Assembly (NCBI GenBank): GCA_020435965.1
Contig: JAGQYS010000006.1
Coordinates: 12,948-76,947, forward strand
DNA length: 64,000 nt
Source of the DNA: Flavobacteriaceae bacterium
Lineage (GTDB): Bacteria; Bacteroidota; Bacteroidia; Flavobacteriales; Flavobacteriaceae
Direction of reading: 5' to 3'
Each line of letters starts with the position of its first letter. Position 1 is the first letter of the stretch. This document shows positions 34,115 to 42,622 of the stretch, piece after piece. The position numbers were made by a program, and so were the translations under genes. The notes beneath the pieces were generated by a model. That model saw only the letters and a list, made by a program, of their open reading frames with translations, was not told the origin of the DNA and made no database searches.

Positions 34115-35410
34115 ATGATTAAAAATTTTATTGAAGAGCTTAAGTGGAGAGACATGATTCATGATGTAATGCCTGGGGCCGAAGACCATTTACAAGAAGC
34201 CATGCGAAGTGCTTATGTTGGTTTTGATCCTACTGCAGATTCTTTACATATTGGAAATTTAGTACCTATTATGTTGCTGGCACATTACCAACGTTGCGGA
34301 CACAAACCTTATGCTCTGGTTGGTGGAGCAACAGGAATGATAGGTGATCCTTCAGGAAAATCAAGTGAACGAAATTTATTGGATGAAACCACATTACGTC
34401 ATAACCAAGAAGCTATAAAAAAACAGTTGTCACACTTTTTAGACTTTGATGCTAAAACGGAAAATAATGCTGTTCTAGTAAACAACTATGACTGGATGAA
34501 AGATTTTACATTTTTGGATTTCATTCGCGATGTTGGTAAACATATTACTGTAAATTACATGATGGCAAAGGATTCTGTAAAAAACAGAATTTCTTCTGAG
34601 TCAACTGATGGCATGAGTTTTACTGAGTTTACCTATCAATTGGTTCAAGGGTATGATTTTCTTCATTTGTACAAAGAGAATGATTGTACCATTCAAATGG
34701 GAGGAAGCGATCAATGGGGAAATATCACAACTGGAACAGAATTGATAAGACGTATTGGAAATGGGAAAGGTTTCGCTATTACATGCCCATTAATCACAAA
34801 ATCAGATGGTTCTAAATTTGGAAAATCTGAAGGAGGCAATGTTTGGTTAGATGCTAATAGAACCTCGCCTTATAAGTTTTATCAATATTGGTTGAACAGC
34901 AGTGATGAAGATGCCGAGAAGTACATTAAAATTTTTACCTTTTTAACGCAAGAAGAAGTTAAAGCCTTAATAAAGGAACATCAAGAAGCACCTCATTTAA
35001 GAATACTTCAAAAGCGTTTAGCACAAGAGGTGACCACTATTGTACATTCGGTTGAAGATTTTGAAAATGCCGAAAAAGCATCCAATATTCTATTTAGTAA
35101 AACCTTTAAACAGGATATAAAAACACTAAACGAGAAAACATTTTTAGATGTTTTTGAAGGTGTGCCTCAAGCTGAACTGCCTAAGGCAGATTTAGGTGAA
35201 GGACTTGATATGATTGCAGCACTTTCAGCAAAAACAAATTTTTTAGCTTCAAATGGAGAAGCTAGAAGAGCGTTGAAAGAAAATGCTGTTGCAGTGAATA
35301 AAGAAAAAGTGACTGAAGATTATCAACTCACTTCAGACGACTTAATTAATGATAGATACATTATTATTAATAAGGGAAAGAAAAACACTTACATTATAAA
35401 GTTCACATAA
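34115..35410 (+). CDS. tyrS: Tyrosyl-tRNA synthetase
   Basis: This 431-residue class I synthetase shows [15 protein letters not shown] (HIGH site HIGN near 48), [39 protein letters not shown] and KFGKSEGG (the KMSKS equivalent). The C-terminal S4-like domain contains [19 protein letters not shown]. It charges tRNA-Tyr. The start at 34115 ([17 protein letters not shown]) fits the family and the promoter. Confidence 0.97.
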   Translation: MIKNFIEELKWRDMIHDVMPGAEDHLQEAMRSAYVGFDPTADSLHIGNLVPIMLLAHYQRCGHKPYALVGGATGMIGDPSGKSSERNLLDETTLRHNQEAIKKQLSHFLDFDAKTENNAVLVNNYDWMKDFTFLDFIRDVGKHITVNYMMAKDSVKNRISSESTDGMSFTEFTYQLVQGYDFLHLYKENDCTIQMGGSDQWGNITTGTELIRRIGNGKGFAITCPLITKSDGSKFGKSEGGNVWLDANRTSPYKFYQYWLNSSDEDAEKYIKIFTFLTQEEVKALIKEHQEAPHLRILQKRLAQEVTTIVHSVEDFENAEKASNILFSKTFKQDIKTLNEKTFLDVFEGVPQAELPKADLGEGLDMIAALSAKTNFLASNGEARRALKENAVAVNKEKVTEDYQLTSDDLINDRYIIINKGKKNTYIIKFT

Positions 35411-35451
35411 ACTCTAAGTTTACAAGTTTTGTTTTAGTTTTTTGTTTAGGA

Positions 35452-35491
35452 TTTTTATCATCGTCATATTGCAATATGACGATGATAAAAA
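35452..35491. repeat. 40-nt perfect zero-loop palindrome after tyrS
   Basis: The left half (35452-35471) is followed directly by its exact reverse complement (35472-35491), with terminal T and A runs. It may act as a bidirectional terminator between convergent tyrS and the LuxE-like gene. It shares the 12-base core ATATTGCAATAT with 2069-2096. The rest of 35411-35680 holds one more terminator (35522-35550) and no gene. Confidence 0.85.
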
Positions 35492-35521
35492 ACATTAAAA
35501 TCTCATATCAATAAACTTAGA

Positions 35522-35550
35522 AAAACGCCTCATTAAGTAATGAGGCGTTT
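35522..35550. terminator. Bidirectional terminator between tyrS and the LuxE-like gene
   Basis: AAACGCCTCATT pairs with AATGAGGCGTTT over a 4-base loop, with A-rich sequence upstream and a short T run downstream. Confidence 0.82.
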
Positions 35551-35680
35551 AACATTAACCAACCAACTAGAAGCTAATTTTTCTTTTTCATAGAATAATA
35601 ATTCTATTTCAAATAGCTTCAAAACATTTGTCGGATTTTATGACTTAACCTTTCATTTAAGATTCAAAAGAGATTTATAC

Positions 35681-36664
35681 TTAAAGCACCATTAAGTTGC
35701 AACCTCTAATATCAGAATTATCAAAACGTCCAACCACTTCAAAAGAACCATTTGAATGTATTTTGCCTAAATCTTGAGTTGCAATAAATGAGCAGGAATT
35801 AACATTGGCCAAATCTATAATGTTTAGTCCTCCTGTTTTTCCATACTGTTGAATGGTTAAAGCATCCTCAGTGTCTCTTGTTAAAACTTTCATCCATTTT
35901 GAGCAATTAAAGATGCCTTTGCCATTGGAATAAGCCTGACTTAACAATTCTGTCATACCATATTCACTGTGTATGTTTTTGACACTAAAACCCTGTTTTA
36001 AAATATGGTGAAGCTCTGCTCTAATGAGTTCTTTACGTCGTCCTTTCATACCACCTGTTTCCATGATAATGGTGTTTTTTAAGTTGAATTGATAACGTTC
36101 TGCCAAATCCAATAACGCAAATGACACACCTATAAGCAACACTTTTTTATGGCTTTTATCTAGTTTGGTTAATGTTTTGGATAAAGCATCCAAATCATCT
36201 AAATAAAAATCACTTTCCGGATGGTTTGATTGTGCAATCATATCATTAACCATATAAATCAGTGACGAACCATCACGTTCTAAATACGAAGGCAAAAGTG
36301 CTAAAACCACATAATCTTCAACGTTACCATAAAATGACTGGAAACTTTTTCTAAAGCTTTGCTTATAAATATCTAAATCGGTTACGATATGTTTGCTCGT
36401 TATACTTCCTGTTGTACCAGAACTTGTAAAGGTTTGTTCGATTGGGTTTTGGGATGATAAAACCTCATGAGTTTTAAAAAATTGGATTGGTAAAAAAGGG
36501 ATTTGAGTTATGTGTTGTACATCGCTAGGATGCACGTATAATAAATCGCAAAACGAACGATATACTTTATTATGATTGAATTGATAATTAAAAACCTGAA
36601 GTGCCAATTCTTGAAAATCGGAATCATCTTTAATATCGAATATAGAGCTTTTATTTATTTCCAA
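35681..36664 (-). CDS. LuxE-like acyl-protein synthetase/acyltransferase
   Basis: This protein of about 327 residues belongs to the LuxE/ANL-like group. Visible motifs are FTSSGTTGSITSKHIV (adenylate-forming P-loop-like), LALLPSYLERDGSSLIYM, METGGMKGRRKEL and HSEYGMTELLSQAYS, corresponding to ANL cores. It probably activates an acyl or aryl acid; the substrate is unknown. No in-frame ATG lies near the start. The longest frame opens with TTG at 36715, inside the neighbour's terminator hairpin, so I prefer TTG at 36664, which brings the N-terminus to LEINKSSIFDIKDD. It stands alone, next to no lux or fatty-acid gene. Confidence 0.82.
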   Translation of the reverse strand: MEINKSSIFDIKDDSDFQELALQVFNYQFNHNKVYRSFCDLLYVHPSDVQHITQIPFLPIQFFKTHEVLSSQNPIEQTFTSSGTTGSITSKHIVTDLDIYKQSFRKSFQSFYGNVEDYVVLALLPSYLERDGSSLIYMVNDMIAQSNHPESDFYLDDLDALSKTLTKLDKSHKKVLLIGVSFALLDLAERYQFNLKNTIIMETGGMKGRRKELIRAELHHILKQGFSVKNIHSEYGMTELLSQAYSNGKGIFNCSKWMKVLTRDTEDALTIQQYGKTGGLNIIDLANVNSCSFIATQDLGKIHSNGSFEVVGRFDNSDIRGCNLMVL

Positions 36665-36700
36665 CAGGTTTATTTTATTAGAGCAAAAATACTCAAAATA

Positions 36701-36729
36701 AAAAAGCGTTGCCAAGAGACAACGCTTTT
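36701..36729 (-). terminator. Terminator of the T9SS-secreted protein gene
   Basis: AAAAAGCGTTG and CAACGCTTTT form a stem around an 8-base loop. On the minus strand it ends in a T run. It overlaps the longest possible frame of the LuxE-like gene. Confidence 0.85.
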
Positions 36730-36750
36730 AAATATTTAAAAAAGGTGTGT

Positions 36751-37587
36751 TTAGTTAATCACTAATTTCTTAGTAGATGTCGCTTTACCTTGTGTGATTT
36801 TCATAATATAAACTCCAGTGTTTAATGAAGACACGTTAAGTTTTTCACTAGTCATTGTTTTGTTAATCACTTGTTTTCCTAATACATCGTAAACTGCAAC
36901 ATTAATTGGGCTGTAATTAGAGGTACTAGCTGATACCACATTTACTGAGCCAGTATTAGTTGGGTTTGGGTAAACACTAAATGATTTTTGATTGAAATCG
37001 GTTGTTGATAATGTCGTTGTAAAAGAACCAATTGGATATACAGAACCGCAAGAAGCATTAGTTGTACAACCATCTGTAGCATCTACACCACTAAAAGACC
37101 AATTTCCAATAACAAAAGTTGTTCCGTCAGGACCAGTGTTGTCATTTCTGTAGGCCCAACCATCTAAATGGTCCCAACCTGTTCCAGTTCCATCAACGTT
37201 AATATCTCCAAAAGTGTCTATCACGCTTCCATTAAAGAATAGTTCAACAGCGTCATCTCCGTTAATACCAGCAGCTGAGCTTACATAATCTGGGCTAAAA
37301 CCAAAATAAGCAACAAAGTTAGGGTCTTCAGTAGCAACATAAATAAAATCTCCTTTAGCTGCACTTCCAGCAAAAGTTAACTCCTCACCATCAGTTCCAC
37401 CACCATTGTTAGCACTACCAACGCCATACAATGATAAATCTGCAATGTCTTCAATAACATATAGTTCAATAACTTTAGGTGTGCCACCAGTTAAAGGTCC
37501 ATCAAATACTCCTGTAATAACCATATCTTGTCCAAATGATAAGGCGCAAATTGAAAAAGTAAAAAGTAAAAAGTAGAGTTTTCTCAT
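36751..37587 (-). CDS. Secreted protein with a type IX sorting domain
   Basis: This 278-residue exported protein has a Sec signal peptide ending near ALSFGQ (residue 20). Its main domain (about 22-190) is lamin-tail/LTD-like: MVITGVFDGPLTGGTPKVIELYV, with KGDFIYVA, GDDAVELFFNGSVID and WDHLDGWAYR. The C-terminal T9SS sorting domain covers about 200-278 (FSVYPNPTNTGSVNV, YDVLGKQVI, LNTGVYIMKI). It should cross the outer membrane through the type IX system and be released or anchored at the surface. Such LTD modules often accompany extracellular nucleases, but no catalytic domain is present here. Confidence 0.9.
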   Translation of the reverse strand: MRKLYFLLFTFSICALSFGQDMVITGVFDGPLTGGTPKVIELYVIEDIADLSLYGVGSANNGGGTDGEELTFAGSAAKGDFIYVATEDPNFVAYFGFSPDYVSSAAGINGDDAVELFFNGSVIDTFGDINVDGTGTGWDHLDGWAYRNDNTGPDGTTFVIGNWSFSGVDATDGCTTNASCGSVYPIGSFTTTLSTTDFNQKSFSVYPNPTNTGSVNVVSASTSNYSPINVAVYDVLGKQVINKTMTSEKLNVSSLNTGVYIMKITQGKATSTKKLVIN

Positions 37588-37630
37588 ATCAAAAAAATAG
37601 TTAATTAATTAAATTGTAAAATGTGAACTC

Positions 37631-37638
37631 CAAATATA
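37631..37638 (-). promoter_or_regulatory. -7 promoter element of the T9SS protein gene
   Basis: On the minus strand this reads TATATTTG (TAnnTTTG), about 44 bases before the ATG at 37587. The rest of the 37588-37856 intergenic region is AT-rich, and no clear -7 motif for the response regulator is visible. Confidence 0.5.
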
Positions 37639-37856
37639 AAAATAATTTAGCGTTAATGCTAGAATATGAGGTGTTTAATTCTAAATTTCACAAAAAAATA
37701 ACACTTAATATACAATAAGTACTTATTTGGTTTACTGTAATGTTATTTTATTGTAAACATGAAGTTACCTGTATGTTATTAAATTTTTAATTTTTATCAA
37801 AATAAATCATTAGTTTTATTTTTACCCATAAATACGTGAATCTGTAATTAAAATAG

Positions 37857-38543
37857 ATGAAAAAAAGCGATATTAAAATACTGTTGGTTGATGATGAACC
37901 AGACATTTTAGAAATTATTGGTTATAACCTTTCTTCTGAAGGTTATAAAATTATAACCGCAAAAAATGGCGCTGAAGGTGTAAAAAAAGCAAAAAAAGAA
38001 AAACCTCAACTTATCATTTTAGATGTTATGATGCCTGAGATGGATGGTATTGATGCTTGCGAACGCATAAGGAAAGTTCCAGAACTCAGCGATACCATCA
38101 TAACTTTTTTAACAGCAAGAGGCGAGGATTATTCACAAGTTGCCGGTTTTGACGCAGGAGCAGACGATTACATTACAAAACCAATAAAACCTAAAGTGTT
38201 GGTAAGTAAAGTGAAAGCTTTGCTGAGACGTTATAAAGAGGATGAAGAATTCGCAGCAGATATTTTAAAAATTGGAAACCTAACGATTGACAGAGAAGCT
38301 TACAAAATTATTTTAAAAGGCAAAGAGATCATTTTACCAAGAAAAGAATTTGAATTATTATCTTTGTTAACATCAAAACCTGGAAAAGTATTTAAACGCG
38401 AGGAAATTCTTGACAAAGTTTGGGGAAATGAGGTCATTGTTGGAGGAAGAACGATAGATGTACATATAAGAAAACTTCGTGAAAAAATTGGAAATGACTC
38501 GTTTAAAACTGTTAAAGGTGTAGGTTACAAGTTTGTAAATTAA
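37857..38543 (+). CDS. PhoB/OmpR-type response regulator
   Basis: This 228-residue regulator has a receiver domain (1-120) with acidic residues VDDEPD, the phosphoacceptor Asp in LIILDVMMPEMDG (near 55) and the conserved Lys in DYITKPIKP. A winged-helix DNA-binding domain follows (about 132-228: RKEFELLSLLTSKPGKVFKREEILDKVWG). Its stop overlaps the kinase ATG by one base, so the pair is co-translated. Phosphate sensing is plausible because it resembles PhoB/PhoR, but no pho genes are adjacent. Confidence 0.95.
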   Translation: MKKSDIKILLVDDEPDILEIIGYNLSSEGYKIITAKNGAEGVKKAKKEKPQLIILDVMMPEMDGIDACERIRKVPELSDTIITFLTARGEDYSQVAGFDAGADDYITKPIKPKVLVSKVKALLRRYKEDEEFAADILKIGNLTIDREAYKIILKGKEIILPRKEFELLSLLTSKPGKVFKREEILDKVWGNEVIVGGRTIDVHIRKLREKIGNDSFKTVKGVGYKFVN

Positions 38544-39586
38544 TGCCTAAAAATTTTAAAAAATCGTATAAGTTTGCGTTTAAGTCTTCATTACTTGTAA
38601 CGCTTTTAATAACACTCATTACGAGTGTTTTTTTATATGTAGCATATGAGCTAAGCATTATATTTATTTTCACTTTTGCAATAAGTTGCTTTATAGGCTC
38701 TTTTATCATTCTTCAATATCGAGCTGAGAAATTTATTTACAGGCGAGTTAAAAAAATATATGACGATTTAACGCTTCTAGAATCAACCACTCTAAGAAAA
38801 AGCCAGATTACAACAGATATGGCAACACTGACCCAAGAAATCGATAAGTATGCCAAGGATAAAAAACTGGAAATAGAAACACTTAGAATTAGAGAACAAT
38901 ACCGAAAAGAATTTATTGGAAATGTATCTCATGAGCTAAAAACACCACTTTTTACAGTTCAAGGTTATATTTCAACTTTACTTGATGGTGCTTATAAAGA
39001 CAAAAAACTTCTTCTTAAATATTTAGAGCGAGCTGATAAAGGCGTTGAACGACTCACCTTCATTATTAAAGATTTGGATATGATCACCAAATTGGAAACT
39101 GGAGATTTAACATTAAACATCCAATCATTTGATATTGTATCACTCATAAAAAACGTATTCGAATTGCTTGAAATGAAGGCTACAAAAAAGAAAATCACTC
39201 TAACCTTTGATATCGATTACAATACACCAATTTTGGTAAATGGAGATAAAGAGCGCATACAACAGGTGCTTACAAATTTAATTGTGAACTCTATAAAGTA
39301 TGGTGAGCAGAATGGTACAACCGAAGTAAGTATTGAAAACTTAATAAAAAATAAAGTTATAGTTAGAGTTACAGATAATGGCGAAGGCATTGAAGCAGAA
39401 CATTTGCCGCGTTTGTTTGAACGTTTTTATAGAGTAGATAAAAGCGGTTCCCGTAAAGAAGGAGGCTCAGGCTTAGGTCTTGCTATCGTTAAACATATTA
39501 TTGAAGCTCACGACGAAAAAATGTATATAGAAAGCGAATTTGGTGTTGGCAGTGAGTTTTCATTCACGCTCGAAAAGGCTAAATAA
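38543..39586 (+). CDS. PhoR-like sensor histidine kinase
   Basis: This 347-residue kinase has two N-terminal membrane segments (about 14-33 and 37-54) with almost no periplasmic loop, a cytoplasmic coiled linker (about 65-115), the HisKA site FIGNVSHELKTPLFTVQGYIS (His near 130) and a HATPase domain with NLIVNSIKYG, DNGEGI, FERFYRVDKS and GGSGLGLAIVKHI. Lacking a sensor loop, it probably responds through membrane partners such as a transporter, as PhoR does. It is the cognate partner of the regulator directly upstream. Confidence 0.94.
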   Translation: MPKNFKKSYKFAFKSSLLVTLLITLITSVFLYVAYELSIIFIFTFAISCFIGSFIILQYRAEKFIYRRVKKIYDDLTLLESTTLRKSQITTDMATLTQEIDKYAKDKKLEIETLRIREQYRKEFIGNVSHELKTPLFTVQGYISTLLDGAYKDKKLLLKYLERADKGVERLTFIIKDLDMITKLETGDLTLNIQSFDIVSLIKNVFELLEMKATKKKITLTFDIDYNTPILVNGDKERIQQVLTNLIVNSIKYGEQNGTTEVSIENLIKNKVIVRVTDNGEGIEAEHLPRLFERFYRVDKSGSRKEGGSGLGLAIVKHIIEAHDEKMYIESEFGVGSEFSFTLEKAK

Positions 39587-40615
39587 GTTTTTAAAATTAG
39601 TGTGGTTTTCAGAATCTTTAAATCCTTTATGCTGTTTTACTTCGTTTAATTTTTCAACTGTAAAATTTTCTTGTAAACAAAAAGGAGCAATTCCATCTTC
39701 ATGTAATTTTTTAGCTAAATAAATCTGCTCATATTGACCAGGAGTTGGTATAAAAAAAGCCTTTTTTTCTAATTTGGCTAAATCCATTATTGTTGTATAG
39801 CCAGACCTTGAAAGAACTAATTGACTTTTGTTTATAGTTTTCTCTAATTCTGATGTAGTCATATAATTGTAAATAGTTATATGATTTTCAACATTAACTT
39901 TTTGTACAGATTCTATTTTTCCTTTTATAAAAACAATGTTCCCTTTATACTTTTTTAGTTCTGCAAGGAGTTTGTTTTCTAGTAAGCTGCGCTGAGGTTC
40001 AGGACCTGACAATAAAACCAGCAAATCATGTTTTATTTCGGTTGAGATTTTATTAAACCTGCTTAATGGACCAATATATTTTTTTGAGACAGATATTTTT
40101 TTAGGGTGTCCTAAAATACCACTCAGATTTTTATCTCCTTTAAAATCAGGAACCCAACATTCGTCAAACTTATTAATAAATTTTTGATGTAATTTAGTGC
40201 TTAAATAAGTCGTATTTCCGCTTAACACATTCAGTTGATGTGTCATAATAACACATGGAACTTGTTTGCAATATAAGCCAAGCCTATTATCTGAGATGAC
40301 TCCGTCAATGTTATGTGTTTTTACAAACTTTTTAATAAAGTTGTTTTCATTTTTAATAGCTATTGCTATTGAAGGTATATTAGAAATAAGCTTAAGTTTT
40401 AAATAGGTTCCCTTTTTTGAGTAATTTACATTGTATGAAGGTAGCTCAAAGGTCTGTAAATTAGGGAACTCTTTTTTTAAAAGAGACAAGGCATTACCAT
40501 CACTGCCAATAATGGGCTCAAAATTATGGTTAATGAGTTCTTCAATAATTGGAATACAACGTGCAGCATGACCAAGTCCCCAATTTAAAGGTGCTATTAA
40601 AATTCGTTTATTCAT
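39560..40615 (-). CDS. MurG-like/UDP-glycosyltransferase family protein
   Basis: This 351-residue GT-B-type protein starts RILIAPLNWGLGHAARCIPII, with the Gly-rich donor-side loop of MurG/GT28-like enzymes. Its C-terminal half contains LLVLLSGPEPQRSLLE and SRSGYTTIMDLAKLEKKAFFIPTPGQYEQ, the usual nucleotide-sugar binding region. The substrate is unknown; it is a separate branch from the peptidoglycan MurG. Its 3' end overlaps the PhoR-like gene by 27 bases (convergent). Confidence 0.85.
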   Translation of the reverse strand: MNKRILIAPLNWGLGHAARCIPIIEELINHNFEPIIGSDGNALSLLKKEFPNLQTFELPSYNVNYSKKGTYLKLKLISNIPSIAIAIKNENNFIKKFVKTHNIDGVISDNRLGLYCKQVPCVIMTHQLNVLSGNTTYLSTKLHQKFINKFDECWVPDFKGDKNLSGILGHPKKISVSKKYIGPLSRFNKISTEIKHDLLVLLSGPEPQRSLLENKLLAELKKYKGNIVFIKGKIESVQKVNVENHITIYNYMTTSELEKTINKSQLVLSRSGYTTIMDLAKLEKKAFFIPTPGQYEQIYLAKKLHEDGIAPFCLQENFTVEKLNEVKQHKGFKDSENHTNFKNLFSLFERE

Positions 40616-40625
40616 AAAAACAAAT

Positions 40626-40633
40626 CAAAGATA
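40626..40633 (-). promoter_or_regulatory. -7 promoter element of the glycosyltransferase gene
   Basis: On the minus strand this reads TATCTTTG, 11 bases before the ATG at 40615, so the transcript would be nearly leaderless. It is divergent from the trmB promoter. Confidence 0.45.
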
Positions 40634-40661
40634 AGCATATTAAGCCTCGAATATATTTGTT

Positions 40662-40669
40662 TATTTTTG
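40662..40669 (+). promoter_or_regulatory. -7 promoter element of the trmB operon
   Basis: TATTTTTG matches TAnnTTTG, 18 bases before the GTG start at 40688. Confidence 0.5.
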
Positions 40670-40687
40670 CCGAAATATTAAGCATCA

Positions 40688-41362
40688 GTGGGAAGCAAAA
40701 ACAAACTTAAACGATTTAAAGAAAACGAAACTTTTAACAATGTATTCCAACCAACTAGATCAGATTTAGTTGAAGGAAGTTATGAATTAAAAGGCAATTG
40801 GAGGAAACAATTCTTTAAAAACAACAATCCTTTAGTATTAGAATTGGGCTGTGGAAAAGGTGAATACAGCGTCGAACTTGCCAAAAAATATCCAGATAAG
40901 AACTTTATTGGTATTGACATAAAAGGCGCGCGTTTTTGGAGAGGTGCCAAGACTGCCATTGAAGAAAATATAAAAAACGTCGCTTTTTTACGCACTCAAA
41001 TAGAACTTATCGAATTTGCTTTTGCTGAAAATGAAGTTGATGAAATTTGGATTACTTTTCCAGATCCTCAAATAAAATACAAACGCACCAAACATAGAAT
41101 GACCAATTCGGAGTTCTTAAAACGCTATAAAAAAATACTAAAGCCAGAAAGTGTTATCAACTTAAAAACCGATAGCGAATTCATGCATGGTTATACCTTA
41201 GGATTGCTACATGGTGAAGGTCATGACGTACTTTATGCCAACCATAATGTGTACAAACAAGAAGGCAGCCCAGAAGAAGTGACTAGCATTCAGACATTTT
41301 ATGAAAGCCAATATTTAGAACAAAACAAACCAATTACGTATATTAGATTCAAAATAAAGTAA
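40688..41362 (+). CDS. trmB: tRNA (guanine(46)-N7)-methyltransferase
   Basis: This 224-residue SAM-dependent enzyme makes m7G46 in tRNA. Motifs are LELGCGKGEYSVELAKKYP (SAM loop, near 56), FIGIDIKGARFWRGAK, EIWITFPDPQIKYKRTKHR (the TrmB signature) and the C-terminal EGSPEEVTSIQTFYESQYL. The start is GTG at 40688, close behind the promoter. The LysE-family gene follows after 3 bases. Confidence 0.96.
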   Translation: MGSKNKLKRFKENETFNNVFQPTRSDLVEGSYELKGNWRKQFFKNNNPLVLELGCGKGEYSVELAKKYPDKNFIGIDIKGARFWRGAKTAIEENIKNVAFLRTQIELIEFAFAENEVDEIWITFPDPQIKYKRTKHRMTNSEFLKRYKKILKPESVINLKTDSEFMHGYTLGLLHGEGHDVLYANHNVYKQEGSPEEVTSIQTFYESQYLEQNKPITYIRFKIK

Positions 41363-41365
41363 CCA

Positions 41366-41995
41366 GTGGACATTACTGCTATCTTCTTTTTAGGGTTGAT
41401 TATTGCTTTGGTTGGTGTAATTCCGCCAGGACTGTTAAATATGACAGCTGCCAAAATCAGTTTGAAAGAAGGTTCAAATAGAGGGATTCTATTTTCGGTT
41501 GGTGTTTGTGTTATAGTATGTTTGCAAACCTATTTAGCGGCTATTTTTGCTAAGTATTTGAGTAATCATCCAGAAGTGATAGATATACTTCAACGCGTTG
41601 CTTTTGTTATTTTTGTGCTCATCACGATTTACTATTTATTACTTGCTAGAAAGCAACCTAAACCAAATGTTGAGGCCAATATTAAAAGCAAGCATAGTCG
41701 GTTTTTTCAAGGGATTTTATTGTCTGCACTTAATGTATTCCCTATACCATACCAAGCTTACATGACTTTAACATTAGCGTCTTTTGGATGGTTAACCTTT
41801 GAAACGTATAGCATTATAGCTTATGTTGCTGGAGCGGCTACAGGAACATTTGTAATGCTATACATTTATATTTTCTTTTTTGATAAGATTAAAAATGAAA
41901 AATTCACGTCGCAAAAAGCAATGAACTATATAATTGGATCAATAACTGGAATTATTGCTATTTTCACACTCATTAACATTATAAAAGAATTGTAA
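41366..41995 (+). CDS. LysE family transporter
   Basis: This 209-residue membrane protein has six hydrophobic segments (near 4-22, 37-60, 65-87, 110-130, 148-170 and 185-206) and the family opening ALVGVIPPGLLNMTAAKISLKEG. LysE/RhtB proteins export amino acids. The start is GTG at 41366, three bases after the trmB stop, and the ATL gene follows after three bases, so all three are one operon. Confidence 0.85.
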   Translation: MDITAIFFLGLIIALVGVIPPGLLNMTAAKISLKEGSNRGILFSVGVCVIVCLQTYLAAIFAKYLSNHPEVIDILQRVAFVIFVLITIYYLLLARKQPKPNVEANIKSKHSRFFQGILLSALNVFPIPYQAYMTLTLASFGWLTFETYSIIAYVAGAATGTFVMLYIYIFFFDKIKNEKFTSQKAMNYIIGSITGIIAIFTLINIIKEL

Positions 41996-41998
41996 ATC

Positions 41999-42328
41999 AT
42001 GAAGCCAGCAGCACTTAATTTTTTCGATAAAGTGTATGAAGTGGCTAAACTTATTCCTTATGGAAGAGTAACAAGTTATGGAGCCATTGCGACCTATTTA
42101 GGTGCAGCCCAAAGCGCACGAATGGTTGGTTATGCCATAAATGGCTCAACAGGTAAAGATGTTCCAGCACATCGTGTAGTAAATAGAAAAGGCTTGCTTA
42201 CAGGGAAGCATCACTTTGATGGCACCAATCTTATGCAGCAACTTTTGGAGAACGAAGGCATTGAGGTTATAGATAATCAGATTCAGGATTTTGAAAAAGT
42301 GTTTTGGAATCCTTCTAAAGAATTGTAA
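41999..42328 (+). CDS. MGMT-family alkyltransferase-like protein (ATL)
   Basis: This 109-residue protein is the DNA-binding C-terminal domain of the O6-alkylguanine transferase family: IPYGRVTSYGAIATYLG, SARMVGYAIN and VPAHRVVNRKGLLTGK. The reactive Cys of PCHR is Ala here (PAHR), so it cannot accept alkyl groups. It therefore belongs to the ATL group, which binds alkylated guanine and hands the lesion to nucleotide excision repair. It is the last gene of the trmB-lysE-atl operon and is followed by a dispersed repeat. Confidence 0.9.
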   Translation: MKPAALNFFDKVYEVAKLIPYGRVTSYGAIATYLGAAQSARMVGYAINGSTGKDVPAHRVVNRKGLLTGKHHFDGTNLMQQLLENEGIEVIDNQIQDFEKVFWNPSKEL

Positions 42329-42334
42329 TGTGTT

Positions 42335-42355
42335 ATGCTGAACTTGATTCAGCAT
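42335..42355. repeat. Dispersed palindrome ATGCTGAA-(5 nt)-TTCAGCAT, copy 3
   Basis: ATGCTGAA-CTTGA-TTCAGCAT lies 7 bases after the ATL stop, followed by CTCATGAAT. The same arms occur at 5180-5199 and 22274-22294. At this site it could also act as a terminator. The rest of 42356-42468 shows no gene. Confidence 0.8.
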
Positions 42356-42468
42356 CTCATGAATTATTCCTTAGTTTACTATAAATCATATTTTCTTTCA
42401 ATAGAAATCAACAATAGCATCATAATAAAACTTCACACTTCATGCTTCACACTTCCAGCTATATTAAT

Positions 42469-42476
42469 TATATTTG
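42469..42476 (+). promoter_or_regulatory. -7 promoter element of the mrp-nifU operon
   Basis: TATATTTG matches TAnnTTTG. It lies about 147 bases before the mrp ATG, giving an unusually long leader for this window. Confidence 0.5.
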
Positions 42477-42507
42477 CACTTTAGAATAAATCTAAATTAG
42501 TGAAACT

Positions 42508-42617
42508 CAAGTTTTGAGGTTAAGCGTCAAAACTTGTTAGCTGAACTAATCTTCACGTAGGTGAAGATCTTATAAAATAGAGTATAAACCTTTTAAAGAT
42601 TCCTGCCTCTGCAGGAA
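42508..42617 (+). promoter_or_regulatory. Structured mrp leader with three hairpins
   Basis: Three exact inverted repeats lie in the leader. Hairpin one is CAAGTTTTGA (42508-42517) with TCAAAACTTG (42527-42536). Hairpin two is ATCTTCAC (42549-42556) with GTGAAGAT (42561-42568). Hairpin three is TTCCTGC (42600-42606) with GCAGGAA (42611-42617). The third holds the only Shine-Dalgarno-like AGGA before the ATG at 42623 and resembles the TTCCTGC repeat at 45471 and 45845. It could block or modulate initiation. No known riboswitch class was recognised. Confidence 0.55.
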
Positions 42618-42622
42618 ATGTT

